From: Microbulbifer agarilyticus
Lineage (GTDB): Bacteria; Pseudomonadota; Gammaproteobacteria; Pseudomonadales; Cellvibrionaceae
Direction: 5' to 3'
DNA length: 64,000 bases
Assembly (NCBI RefSeq): GCF_020171345.1
Contig: NZ_JAIUZM010000005.1
Location: 186,001 to 250,000, forward strand
The translations under genes and the position numbers were made by a program. Within the stretch, counting starts at the first letter, position 1. Each line of letters starts with the position of its first letter. Under the pieces are notes generated by a model that saw nothing but the letters and a program-made list of their open reading frames with translations, did no database searches and was not told where the DNA came from. Positions 10,493 through 21,500 of this stretch are shown here, piece after piece.

Positions 10493-11026
10493 TCAGGCTG
10501 GGGTGGGGTGGTGGAGCTCTTGCAGGCGATCAGTCAGGAACGCCCGGGCAAATTTCAATTCGCGCTCAACAGTCGCCACACTAATGTTCAAAATTTCAGC
10601 AACTCGGGCCTGGGTGAAGCCGGCGAGGTAATGCAGCTCGGCAATGCTCTCCAGTCGCTCACCAATTTGTGACATTTCGGTCAGTGTTTGGTCGATGGTG
10701 AGCAGGCCGAGGTTTACATCGATATCTCCTAGCAGGCTGTCCATCCAGACCGTGCGCATGTGCATTCCATTGCGCTTCTGCGCAGATTTTGCACGGGCGT
10801 GGTCCACCAGTAAATGCCGCATGGCTTTGGCTGCGCAGCGATACAGGTGGGTACGGCTTTCAAACTGCGCCGGCGATTCAATCAGGCGCAGACACGCTTC
10901 GTGCACCACATCGGTGGTCTGCAGGGTCAGTCCCGCGGACTGGTTCGCCAAGATGCGCCGCGCACAGCGCCGGAGCTCTTCATAAAGCTGCCCGGTCAGT
11001 TCGGGTAATTGTTCGTGCTGCGGCAT
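10493..11026 (-). CDS. ECF-type RNA polymerase sigma factor (TIGR02999-like), partner of adjacent kinase
   Basis: The product is 177 residues from the ATG at 11026. A longer reading from a TTG at 11095 would add 23 residues but has no ribosome-binding site. Sigma2 is visible at LTGQLYEELRRCARRIL and TTDVVHEACLRLIES, followed by the hallmark AMRHLLVDHARAKSAQKRNG. Sigma4 helix-turn-helix residues are in HYLAGFTQARVAEILNIS and ATVERELKFARAFL. Standard ECF factors have an acidic DAED-like core-binding motif in sigma2; here the equivalent reads QTTD, with two Thr. No anti-sigma gene is adjacent, but a Ser/Thr kinase is. By analogy with ECF/kinase pairs, phosphorylation of a sigma2 Thr may supply the missing charge. 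Confidence 0.88.
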   Translation of the reverse strand: MPQHEQLPELTGQLYEELRRCARRILANQSAGLTLQTTDVVHEACLRLIESPAQFESRTHLYRCAAKAMRHLLVDHARAKSAQKRNGMHMRTVWMDSLLGDIDVNLGLLTIDQTLTEMSQIGERLESIAELHYLAGFTQARVAEILNISVATVERELKFARAFLTDRLQELHHPTPA

Positions 11027-11220
11027 GTGCTGCTGCTCTGATTGGGTTTCCGCTATTACGCCCGTTTTAGATCTTGTGGCAAATATGATCAACAAAAATT
11101 TTTAAAAAATTGAGTTCTATTGAGGGAATGCGCCTCGTATTTACGTAACTCTTTCCAAGGATCTTTTTTTACGCGGGTTCGGTACGGGCCGTCGGCTTAC
11201 TAATTTGCGGGACTCACTGA

Positions 11221-11364
11221 ATGTCAAAACAGTATTTGGTGGCGGGGTTGCTGGGTATCTCGGTTTTTTTGCTGGTGATTCTTAGTGCTCGATCAGAAAT
11301 AGCCGAGCGTCCAAGAATGTCTGGTGGGCCCGCAGAACCTGTGGCGGTGGGGAGAGACCGCTGA
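11221..11364 (+). CDS. Possible small membrane protein, 47 residues
   Basis: An ATG at 11221 opens a 47-codon frame ending in TGA at 11362-11364. Residues about 5-23 form one strong hydrophobic helix (YLVAGLLGISVFLLVILSA), followed by a short hydrophilic, Pro/Gly/Arg-containing tail. The ribosome-binding site is weak (GGGA about nine bases upstream). It is divergent from the sigma/kinase operon and precedes sapC and the adhesin. I recognise no family. It could be a genuine small transmembrane protein or a chance frame; the clean helix-plus-tail layout favours the former only moderately. Confidence 0.35.
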   Translation: MSKQYLVAGLLGISVFLLVILSARSEIAERPRMSGGPAEPVAVGRDR

Positions 11365-11583
11365 GTGGGATATTGGCCCCTGCTGGGGGCGAACTGGCTA
11401 CCTTCGTCAATGGCGGAAAAGTGCTGTAAAGGAAGGTGTATATATGTGCCAGTTTTAACCCGACTTAAGTGACATTGCGTCCGTAACGTTGAAAATAATG
11501 CTAACCGTGTCACATCAAATTCGTTAAATTGCGCATATTGATCACCCCCTCACTGGTCGCCAGTGGGTAGGAATTAAGAACAG

Positions 11584-11603
11584 GGATATCTGGTGAGATA
11601 TCC
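11584..11603 (+). promoter_or_regulatory. Perfect 8-bp inverted repeat just upstream of sapC
   Basis: GGATATCT (11584-11591) and AGATATCC (11596-11603) flank the tetraloop GGTG, 23 bases before the sapC ATG. The only purine-rich ribosome-binding candidate (AAAGG, 11606-11610) lies between hairpin and start but is far from the ATG. No T tract follows, so it is not a terminator. It may be an operator or a leader hairpin affecting translation. Confidence 0.45.
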
Positions 11604-11626
11604 ACAAAGGTTTCGAGATATAACTG

Positions 11627-12379
11627 ATGAGCGAACTGCTGTTTTACCGTAAGCCGGTGGCCCTTAACCGGGAAAATCACCGCAATCTCAAGTTTTCCCC
11701 GGGCGACAAGTTCCTATTCTCCCGCGAGATCAATTCGGTCCCACTTACCGGGATTGAATTCTTCGAAGCCAGTCGCGACCTGCCGATTTTCTTCAGCCGC
11801 AATGAGTCCGGCCAGTACTTCCCTCTAGCCCTGTTGTCGCTGCGTAACAATCAGCACGCATTGGTTGATGACGATGGCAGCTGGCAAGGCAGCTACGTCC
11901 CTGCGTTTATCCGCCGCTACCCATTTGCGATGACCGACAACCAGACGGTCTGTTTCGATGAGGGCTGCGAGCAATTTTCCGAAGAGACTGGAGAACCGCT
12001 GTTCAACGAGCAGGGTGAGAACAGCACAACCCTGAATAACGTCCTGCAGTTCCTGACCAACTTCGATAAGTCATACAGGGCAACTCAGGAGTTCACTGCA
12101 ACCCTTGCCGAGCACCAGCTGTTCAAGTCCTTTGATATGCAGGTTATGGCTGGGGATGGAAAACCCGTGCGCCTGGAAGGCTTGCACGTAGTGGACGAGG
12201 CCAAACTGCTGGAAGTTGAGCCTGAGCAGGTGCAGCGCTGGTTCAAGAGTGGCCAGCTGGCCTGGATCTATGCACACCTGCATTCCCTCGGTGCGCTACG
12301 TCAGCTCTCCAAGCAGCAGGCGCAGACCAACGCCGTTGCCGAAGCGAAAGAAAAAGCCGAGGCCGGCGCGTTGAATTAA
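11627..12379 (+). CDS. SapC-family protein
   Basis: The 250-residue product matches the SapC family (Pfam PF07277), named after a protein linked to the Campylobacter fetus S-layer. Family-like segments are the N-terminal LLFYRKPVALNRENHRNL, the central FPLALLSLRNNQHALVDDD and YVPAFIRRYPFAM, and the C-terminal FKSGQLAWIYAHLHSLGALR. No signal peptide or membrane helix is seen, so it is probably cytoplasmic. A 262-base spacer upstream has no gene that I can support. The adhesin gene follows after 193 bases in the same direction, which suggests a link to surface-protein production; the biochemical role of the family is not established. Confidence 0.85.
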   Translation: MSELLFYRKPVALNRENHRNLKFSPGDKFLFSREINSVPLTGIEFFEASRDLPIFFSRNESGQYFPLALLSLRNNQHALVDDDGSWQGSYVPAFIRRYPFAMTDNQTVCFDEGCEQFSEETGEPLFNEQGENSTTLNNVLQFLTNFDKSYRATQEFTATLAEHQLFKSFDMQVMAGDGKPVRLEGLHVVDEAKLLEVEPEQVQRWFKSGQLAWIYAHLHSLGALRQLSKQQAQTNAVAEAKEKAEAGALN

Positions 12380-12572
12380 TCGCACTCGCTGAAATTTTCA
12401 GCAAAGAAACACCTGGTCAGTATTTTGGGTCAGGTTCAAGGCAGTCGTAAGCCAAATTGTTGGCGCGGCTGCTTTGCTGTTTTAGCAAGATCATAAAAAG
12501 GCCGTTTATTTGACGGTCGTACACAAAATTAGAACGACGAAGAAAACCCCTAGTGTTTTCAAGGACCAAAGC

Positions 12573-15500
12573 ATGAAACCCTTCCGCCACCATATGCTTG
12601 CTCGCGCAATTCGCCATGCCGTTCGCGGCAACGGAGCCGAATTGAATCGCAGTAAACGTACGCATAGGGGCAAGCAGCTCACCCTGGGGGCGCTGCTTTC
12701 CGGTGGTGCGGTCAACCTGTTGGCGGCGACGCACAATGTTGACGCAGTGGATGCGTTTACCGATGTGGAAGATCTCGGCGGCAACGTCGAAAAAGTTACC
12801 AGCAAGTACAAGAAGGGCTCGGTCGGGGTCAACGTCTTCAATGATTTCGTGGTAGGCGATCTCAACACGGTCAACCTTGAGCTGGATAGCGATGTCGATC
12901 AGCTCGTAAATATCGTGCGCAACAGCCGCCCGGAAGTACACGGTGTGCTGAACAGCTATCAGGATGGAACGCTGGGTGGCAACGTTGTATTTGCCAGCTC
13001 CTACGGTTTTCTTGTGGGGGCGTCAGGGGTCATCAATGTCGGTCAGCTTTCCGTAAGAACGCCCTCACAAACTGAGATCGATAGCTGGCTGGATGTGGGC
13101 ACTCCGGACTTTTCCGACGAGGGCATCACGGCACTTGCCAACGACGACTACAGCGTGTCCGCCAGTGGTCTGGTGACGATTTCGGGCAAGATTAATACCG
13201 CTGACGGTATCGATATCCTTGCAAACGAGGTTGTTGTGGATGCCGGCGCGGTGATGACCGCGGGCAATGCCATTCAGGCGATCTATGTCGATGCCGCTAT
13301 GGTAAACGTGGGCGATTTCACCGCGCCTACGGCGCTGCAGGTCGAGGGCGGCACAATCGCGATTGTGGCCGAGGGTGATACGACGGTTGGCGGAGACCTG
13401 ATGGCCGATGGTGGTATCACCATCAGTGCGGCGGATATTGTTGTTGAGAGTGGCGCGATCATCGATGCGCGGGATGACTCGGTTGCTTCCGAAGCTGCGA
13501 CAACCGCGATGTTCGTGGGGGACAACGTCTCTCTCGCGGGTGATGTATTGGCAAGTGATATCAGTATCATCGCGGATCAAACGGTTACCGTAACCAGCAA
13601 CCTTACCGCTCTGGGTAGCATCGGCACCGAAGATGACGAGAACGAGTACGTTGTCGGTATCGTTGATGTGGATGCTCCGCAATTCAATCTCGACGCAGGC
13701 AGCGATGCGCTGATTCTGGCCGCCACCATTGACGAAAGTGCGGTGACTTCCGCCGGTGCCAGTGACATGGTGATCGTCGGTGAATTGGATGCGTTTGATT
13801 CTCTGGATGCGAGCGCGGGCACAATCGAGATCACCGCGGACAACGTCGTGTCTGGCTCCGATGTGGCGCTGCACGCGAGTGATATCCAGATTAGTGGCAG
13901 CCTGACCGCTGACGCTACGGCCGCGGACAGTCTCGGGCAGGTATTGCTGGATGGTGATGCCAACTACGATGAGCTGGGCAATATCTCCGCGAGTCGTGTC
14001 AAAGTCGTCACCACCAACGATTTTTACCTCACCAGCGATGCCAGCTCGGTATCCAGCAGCAGTGGCGATCTCGTATGGGAGGAATCCTCCGGCTCGATCG
14101 ATCTGGATTTTGCGCTGGAGCTTGAAGCGCAAAACCTGCAAACCACATCCGGCCTCACAATTTCCGCCGAGGAAATTGTACTGACCGCAGGCAATGCCCT
14201 TTCGGTCGGCGATCAGCTGGCCGCCACCGGAGAAATCCGTCTGAGCGGTAACACGCTCGATTTCGATTTTTCTCAAATCAGCGCCGACACACTGTCGCTG
14301 GTGACCAGCAATAACATGGTATTTGCGGCGGCGGCCACCGACAGCGAATACGTGGCAGCAGGGGCCGATGACTTCAGGCTCGTGGGGGCTGTTGACTTCG
14401 ATGGCGAGCTGAAACTTTCCGCCGGCGCGATCTCCGTAACCAGCGGCAATTCGATTACCGCAGACAATATCTCCTTCGATTCCGCCGATACGCAAATCAA
14501 TGGCAGCGCCATTGCCGATGCCGGCGATAGCGACAGCGCGACTTTTGGCACCATCACTCTGGAGCAAAGCGCGCGCTATGCTGACCTGGGTAACCTCAGC
14601 TATTCCGAGCTGGCGCTGGTAACCGACGCGACCATTGTGCTTTCCGATAATGCCTCTGACAGTGCGGTTACCGGCGCTGCAGCGAGCGATATTGTCTGGG
14701 TAGACAGTGGCGATTTCGATTTCGGTGGTTCCGACATTAGCTTTACCGCCGGCACCCTGACGCTGACCACGGATACTTCCGTCTCTGCCGATAACATTAC
14801 TCTGGAAGTCGATACCTTCGATACCAGCGGCACGCTCAATGCCACCGGCGATATCATCCTGCGCTCGTCGATCGATGACAGTCTTGACCTGAGCGGGCTG
14901 AATGCGGCAAAGCTCACCCTGGATTCCGATGACCTGACCTGGACTAAGTCGCTGGTATACGGCGGTGATCTCGAACTGATTGCGGATACCATCACGGTTT
15001 CTTCGGCTACAGATATTACCGCGGCAAATATTACGCTGGACGGTGACACCATCAATGTAGCGGGTAGCTTGTCCACCGGTGGTGGCGATATCACCATCGA
15101 TGGTCGCGAAATCACGCTGGAAGATGGCAGCCACCTGGACGCGACTGGGGTTGCCACGGATGGTGATGTCACCATCACCGCCAGCGACAAGAGCGAAGTC
15201 GGTTATGGCACCGCGAGTGCCACCACCAGTATTACCCTGTCTGGTGAGATCGATGCGGCGAACATTACCGCCGAGGCCGAAAGTATCGCCATTAGCTCCA
15301 TGTATGCGGAGCTGGGAACGACCCTCGGCGTTAAGGCGGTGGCCCAGCTGCTGGGTGTTGAGTTTAACTATATGGAGGCGCTGGCGGATGCGACCGTAAC
15401 CGTGACCGGTACTGCGGATCTGAACGCGACCGATGACATCACCCTCGCCTCTGAATCGCACGCAATGAGCGAATCCATGGCGGCCGTACTTGGCGGCGCG

Positions 15501-18500
15501 CCTGCGGGAGTGGCCCTGGCCGGTATCTACAGCCATTCCGATGCAAGCAGCACCACAGAAATTCAATCCGGTGCAGTGGTTCATGCCGGTCAGGACCTCA
15601 GCGTCACCGCACACAATGAGGCGTATGTGGCGGCCTCTGCCTTCGTTATTCAGGCGCAAAACTCGAACAAGGCTGTGGTTGCCGCGTCCGTGGGCGAGGG
15701 TGATGTGAATGCGACCGCACGCATTGAAAACGGCGCGGATCTCGACGCGGCGAACCTGGTGCTCTCTGCAGAGAACCTGAATCGTTTCTATTCATCATCC
15801 AGTGTCTACGGCCTCACCGGTACCCGCTACGGTATCGCGGTTGCCGTGGGTGATTTTGATACCAACGCGACCGCAGAAATGGGGGCGGATATTGGTAGCG
15901 CGGGCGACAAGGTCGGCAACGTGACCGTGACCGCGCTGGATCGCACCGTAGAGCAGCGCGTGCACTCCGGCGTGAAGATCGGTGCGGGCAAGCTCCTGCG
16001 GATGTTTGGTTCCCGGCTGATCAAGGGCGCGAGTAAAGTGCAGAGTGGGGCCTCCAGCCTCCTTACCAATTTCCTCCCAGAAAGTACCGAATCCCCGGAA
16101 GATAACGGCAAACCCGGTGAGGTTGAGTGGAAGGGCGGACTTGCGCTATCGCTCAACCTGTCTGATCACGAAGCCTACGCCTATCTCGGTAACAACGTGT
16201 CGGGCGCAGATGAAGCGCCCAGTATCGATGCAAGCGGCGATGTGCTGGTCGCCGCGGCAACGGATCTTGGTACCGACAATGATGCGATTATTGGTGGTGA
16301 TGGCCGCGGTGCGGTCGGTGGCGACCAGGGCGGTTATCGAACCACTGCGCAGACCAGCATCTCCTCGCCAAAAACGCGTGGCAATGTCGTCGCCAATGCA
16401 GAAAAGAGTGCGGCACTCTCTTTTAACTTTGCGATCAATGAGGGCGAGGCGGTTGCCGAGGTCGGCGACTACGTTAGCATTAATGCGCAAAACCTCGGCG
16501 TGGTGGCCGAGCAGAAAATGCCGATCGTTTCGACCTACGATCGGTGGGACACCATGTCCGACATCAAAAACAAATTCAGCAGTACCGCGGGACTGGAAAG
16601 TAATCTTCTGACCACCTTCGCCAACTCCGGTGCGAGTGCCGATAAGGAAGCCTACGGCGGTACCGTGAATGTTGTGTGGAACGATATCGACACCAAAGCC
16701 TGGATCGGTGATAACGCCACTGTTATTACCACCGACACCGGTAGCTGGAGTGCTGAACGCAAGGTAGAGAGCAATAGCGGTACGCCGGGTATTCTCGATG
16801 ATTTCGAACCGTTCCAGACGGTGACCTATACCTTTGACTTTGATGAGTCCGTCTCGGTACGCGCATTCAACCTAATCGAAAGCGCCAACGTGGCGGGTAA
16901 TATTGGTAGTCTCGGCCTGATGCCTAACGCCAATGGTACCAACGAGGAAGGTAAATCCGTTGGTGGTTCTATCGTCTTCGTTCAGCAAAACGCGGACGCG
17001 GTCGCTGGTATCGGTGAATCCACGATTACTGCGGCCGGCGATATATCTATTACCGCAGAAACCGACGAGCGGCACTTTGTGGTTACCCCGTCTTCCGGTT
17101 GGGGTGCGGGTACCGGTTTCAACGGCGCTATTGCTGTATTGAATTCCGAAGCGCTGACCCACGCCTCACTGAGTAATCGCGCGTTCGTTACCGCCGAAGA
17201 TTTGGTTATTGTTGCCGACCATCAAATGGGTAACTGGGCCGCGGGCGGCGCGGTTAACTGGACCACCGGTGAGAGTGCCGTGGGTGTGGCTATCGCGGTC
17301 AACATCACCCAGGGTGACACCAAGGCGTTCATTGGCGATAACTCGGAAGAAGAAGAAAAGGTTTCGTTCAAAAACGATTCCCAGCCTGCACCTGACGCAC
17401 CGTCAGCCCCGGCGCCCACCGAACGCGCCATTGTTGCGCGCAATGTTGAGGTGCGCAGTAAATCTTCCGGTACCAATGGCAGCCTCGCGGCGGCGGGTGC
17501 ACTGCTGCAGGAGCACACCGACGAACCAGGCATGTCCACCAAGCTGAAAGGCTGGTTGGACGGCAAGACCGGCGGTCTGGCCAGCAAAATTTCCAGCAAA
17601 CTGTCAGGCAAACACAGTGATGCCAGCAGTAGTAGCAGTAGCAGCAAAAGTTCGGTTAATCAGGCATCCAGTGATGCTTCGAATGGCAGTTCTTCCGACA
17701 GTAGCGATAGCGTGGCCCAGGTCGACGCGGATGCGACCAGCTTTGCCGGTGCGGGTAGCGTAACGGTTTCCGTTTCCAACCTGGATGCCAAATCCATCGT
17801 TGATGGGGCAAATATTCGCGCACATAGCGGCGCTGGCGACGAGGTGAATCTCGATATCCAGGCGCTGCAGAAAATTGTATCGGCCTCTGCCTCTGGTTCG
17901 GCGGCGGTTAACCTGTCCCAGTCCCCGTCTACACCGAATAGTAAAGCAATGGCGGGTGCTATTGCGTACCAGATTACTTTCAATGATGCGCTGGCGTGGC
18001 TGGTGGACTCCACCGTAGTGGATGCCGGCGATGTCGCCGTGCAGGCACTGCATGGCGGTGACCTGACTTCCGTTGGCCTGGCGCTCGCGGTGGACAAACC
18101 CTCACAGGGTGGCAAGTCCACTTCTGCCGGGCTTTCCATTTCTGGCGCCATGGTGCGCGATGGTACCTCCGCGCGCGTCGAAGGGTCCTCAATCAGTTCC
18201 AGTGAAGGTGGTGATGAAGATCTGGAGGTGACCGCCTATAACAACACCGATATCGGTGTGGGTGGCGGTACACTGTATGCCGGTGGTCAGCAAGGTTTTG
18301 GCCTGGCGATTACCTATGCGGATATTGATGACCCGGCCGATCTGATTGGTGACAGCAACCCGGATGGCAACAATATCTGGAGCAGCGCATACAACGAAGA
18401 CGTGTACAGCGGCAAAGCAGTGGAAGCCGTGGTCACCGACTATTCCGGTACCAATAGCGACATTAATGATTTTCAGAATATCGATATCAGTGCACGCGGT

Positions 18501-21500
18501 TTGCAGCGTATTGGTATCGGCGCCGCGGGTGTTGGCTACAACGATAATGCCGAAAATGCTTTTGGTTTTATGGGCAGCTTTGCCATTGGCTCTATCCGCA
18601 GCGATAGTAAAGCACTGCTGGAAAATGTGGATATCACCAGCGCGGATACCATTTCCGTTAACGTTGCCGGCAGCAAAAACGGCAGCCTGGACACTATTCT
18701 GGATGGGTTGGGTTCCAGCAGTGTAAATGACGATTACGACTTCTCCGGTGCAAGTGCTTTCGATAACACCGAAGTGCACACCAGTGATGACGGCACCGGC
18801 TCCGCTTACAACTATGGCACCGAGGGTGAGCGCATTATCGCGGTTGCCGGTGTGGTGCAGGTTGGCAAAAGTAACCTCGGGATTTCTTACGCCCACGCGG
18901 ATGTCAGCACGGAAAAAACCGCACAGATTCGCAACGCCAATATCAATGAGTCCGATACTGCGGCGAGCAGTGTCGATGTAAGTGCCCGTGATGAGGCCCT
19001 GTTGTACACCGTTTCCATCGGTGTTGGTGTGGCCACCGGTAAGTACTCCGGGATTGGTTCGGTTGCGGTGAACAGCCTCAATAACACAGTGAAAGCCGAA
19101 ATCGGTGACTGGAACGGCAGTAAAGAAGGCCTTATTCACGCTGAAGATGTGGCCGTTACCGCGCAAAACGATATGGACGCAATTAACGTAGCGGGCGCGG
19201 TGGCTGTTTCCACCGGCAGTGGTGCGGCTGGCGGCCTGGCGGTGGCCCTGAACCTGGTGGGTGACAGCGGACACGAAACCCGTGCACGCATCGGTAATAT
19301 TGATTTGGAAGTTTCCGATGATATTACCGTGAAAGCGTCCAGTGGTTCCGACGGCGATGAAAACCTGCTGGTAGGTAACGCCATCGGTATTGGTGCCTCT
19401 ACCGGAGGTTCTGGCCTCGCATTTGCTGGTGCCATCGGTGTTACCGACGTCGACCAAACGGTACAGGCGGGGATCAAAAACGTTGGGGAAAACTCCGATG
19501 GCTCCGCGACTAATAGCGGTGGCACCATTCGCGTGCAGTCCACCGATTACACCGACAGTGTATCTACCGCCTGGATGGGTGCAGGTTCTTCCAGCGGTTC
19601 TGCCGGTGGTATCGCGCTGGCGGTAAACCGTGTGGATTCCGATGTAACTGCAGAAATTCTTGGTGACGATAGCAGCGATACCAGCACGGTACTCGCAGCA
19701 AAACATGTTTACGTCGATGCCCTGCGCGATAACTGGTTGCTCACCATCGACGCCGGTGTTGCCGCATCGAATCAGATATCGGTAGCCCCGTCCATTGGTA
19801 CCGGCGTTGTCGACGGCAATGTGACGGCGCGTATCGCCAATAAGGCCGACATTGATGCCTACGGCAACGTCGGGGTTGAAGCGCAAGCGCACACCGAAAA
19901 CCTGGTGGGTAGTGGTGCGGTTGGTGTTGGACTGAATGGCGGCGCGGGTGCAATCGCGATTTCTACCGCGGCTGAATACGGCAAGACCCAGGCCTATATC
20001 GAAGACGCAACGGTTAAGGCCCTGGGCCTGGGCGGCACTTTCAATATCCTTGATGGTGAACTCACCGGCATGACGGCATTGCCCGATCTTTCTGCCACCG
20101 AAGAAGACTCTGATGGCAACTCCAATGCGGTCGGCAATTCCGATGTGTCCATGGATGACCTTACAACCGCATTTGGCTCGCAGAATTTGAGCGAAGGCAA
20201 TGAAGCGGTTACCGGTGTCGCGGTTAACGCCACCAGTTTTGTTAAGCAGCAGGCGATCACCGTCGGCGGTTCCGGCAGCAAGAATATAGCGATTACCGCG
20301 AACGTCGCCACCAATGTATTCGAGTCCAGCACGGACGCTTATATTAAGAATTCCACAATCAATAGTGGTGTGTCCGGCACGGATACCGCAGACGTTGTCG
20401 TGCGTGGTTCCAGCCATGACTACGGGCTGGGCGTTTCTGCCGGTGTCGCAATTTCTGGCGGTGGCGCTGGCATCGGCGGCTTCTCTACCAACCATATGGG
20501 TAAGGAAGCAAACGCAGAGATTGATAACAGTACGATCGATGCGGATGAGTTGGTGCTGGAGGCGAATTCCACCCAGCTGGCGCAGGCGGTTTCCGCCGGT
20601 ATTGCCGCGGGCGTGGGCGCCGAGAGTGGTCTGGGTGGTGCGGCCTCGGTGACCATCAATAAAATGATGGGTGGCACCAAGGCATGGCTGCACGACAGCA
20701 CCATTACCGCCTCTGATGTGGTGGTCAATGCAGAGCGTCGTCAGGATGTGAATTCCGCGGCCGGTTCCGCCGGTATCGGCACCACTGTAGGTGTGGGCTT
20801 CGGTCTTGCGCTCAATCTGGTGGGCGGCGACAGCACTGCGCTGATCGGCAACGATCTGGATGACTCCGGTGATGCCGACACCACCCTGATCAAGGCGGAT
20901 AACGTGACCGTCGACGCCGACCGGCTGGAAAGCGTGAACAGCTACTCCCTGGGTGCCGGCCTCAGCACCGGCTATGGCGTGGCGGCGATGATCAACGTCA
21001 CCGAATTCAAAGGCGAAACCCGCGCAGCTGTGCACGGCCTGCTGCATGACAATGGCACCAGCGCGAATACCGCCGATGATTACTTCACTACCCAGATTGT
21101 TGGCAAGGACGGCACCGCCGATGCCACCAGTGTCACTGTCAATGCACAGGACATTCTCGATGTTGACCAGGAGACTCTGGGTATTGGCGTCGGCAGCAGT
21201 GTCGGCGTGGGTGCCGTGGCCAACGTGGTGCTTGGTCGCAGCCAGGTTTATTCCGAGGTCGTCGGTTCTGATGTCGATGCCACGCTGCTGGATATCGATG
21301 CTACCGCGCAGCGTGAGGCGTGGATGATTTCCATGGCCGGTGGTGCCTCCACTAATGTGGGGGCCGCGGTCAGCATTGGTGTTGCGCTGTTCGGTCAGGG
21401 GGATACCACTACCGAAGACGGCACCAACGCGGAAGACGAATTCGATCCGTCGCGCCAGACCGCGAACAATGTGCTGGCGGAAGACACCGCTGGCTATAAC

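Noticed and set aside
11027-11095. TTG start adding 23 residues to the sigma factor
   Set aside because: There is no ribosome-binding site, the region is AT-rich like a promoter, and sigma2 homology begins after the ATG at 11026.
12510-12572. Upstream TTG start for the adhesin
   Set aside because: It has no ribosome-binding site and adds 21 residues before the signal peptide; the ATG at 12573 has AAGGA at good spacing.
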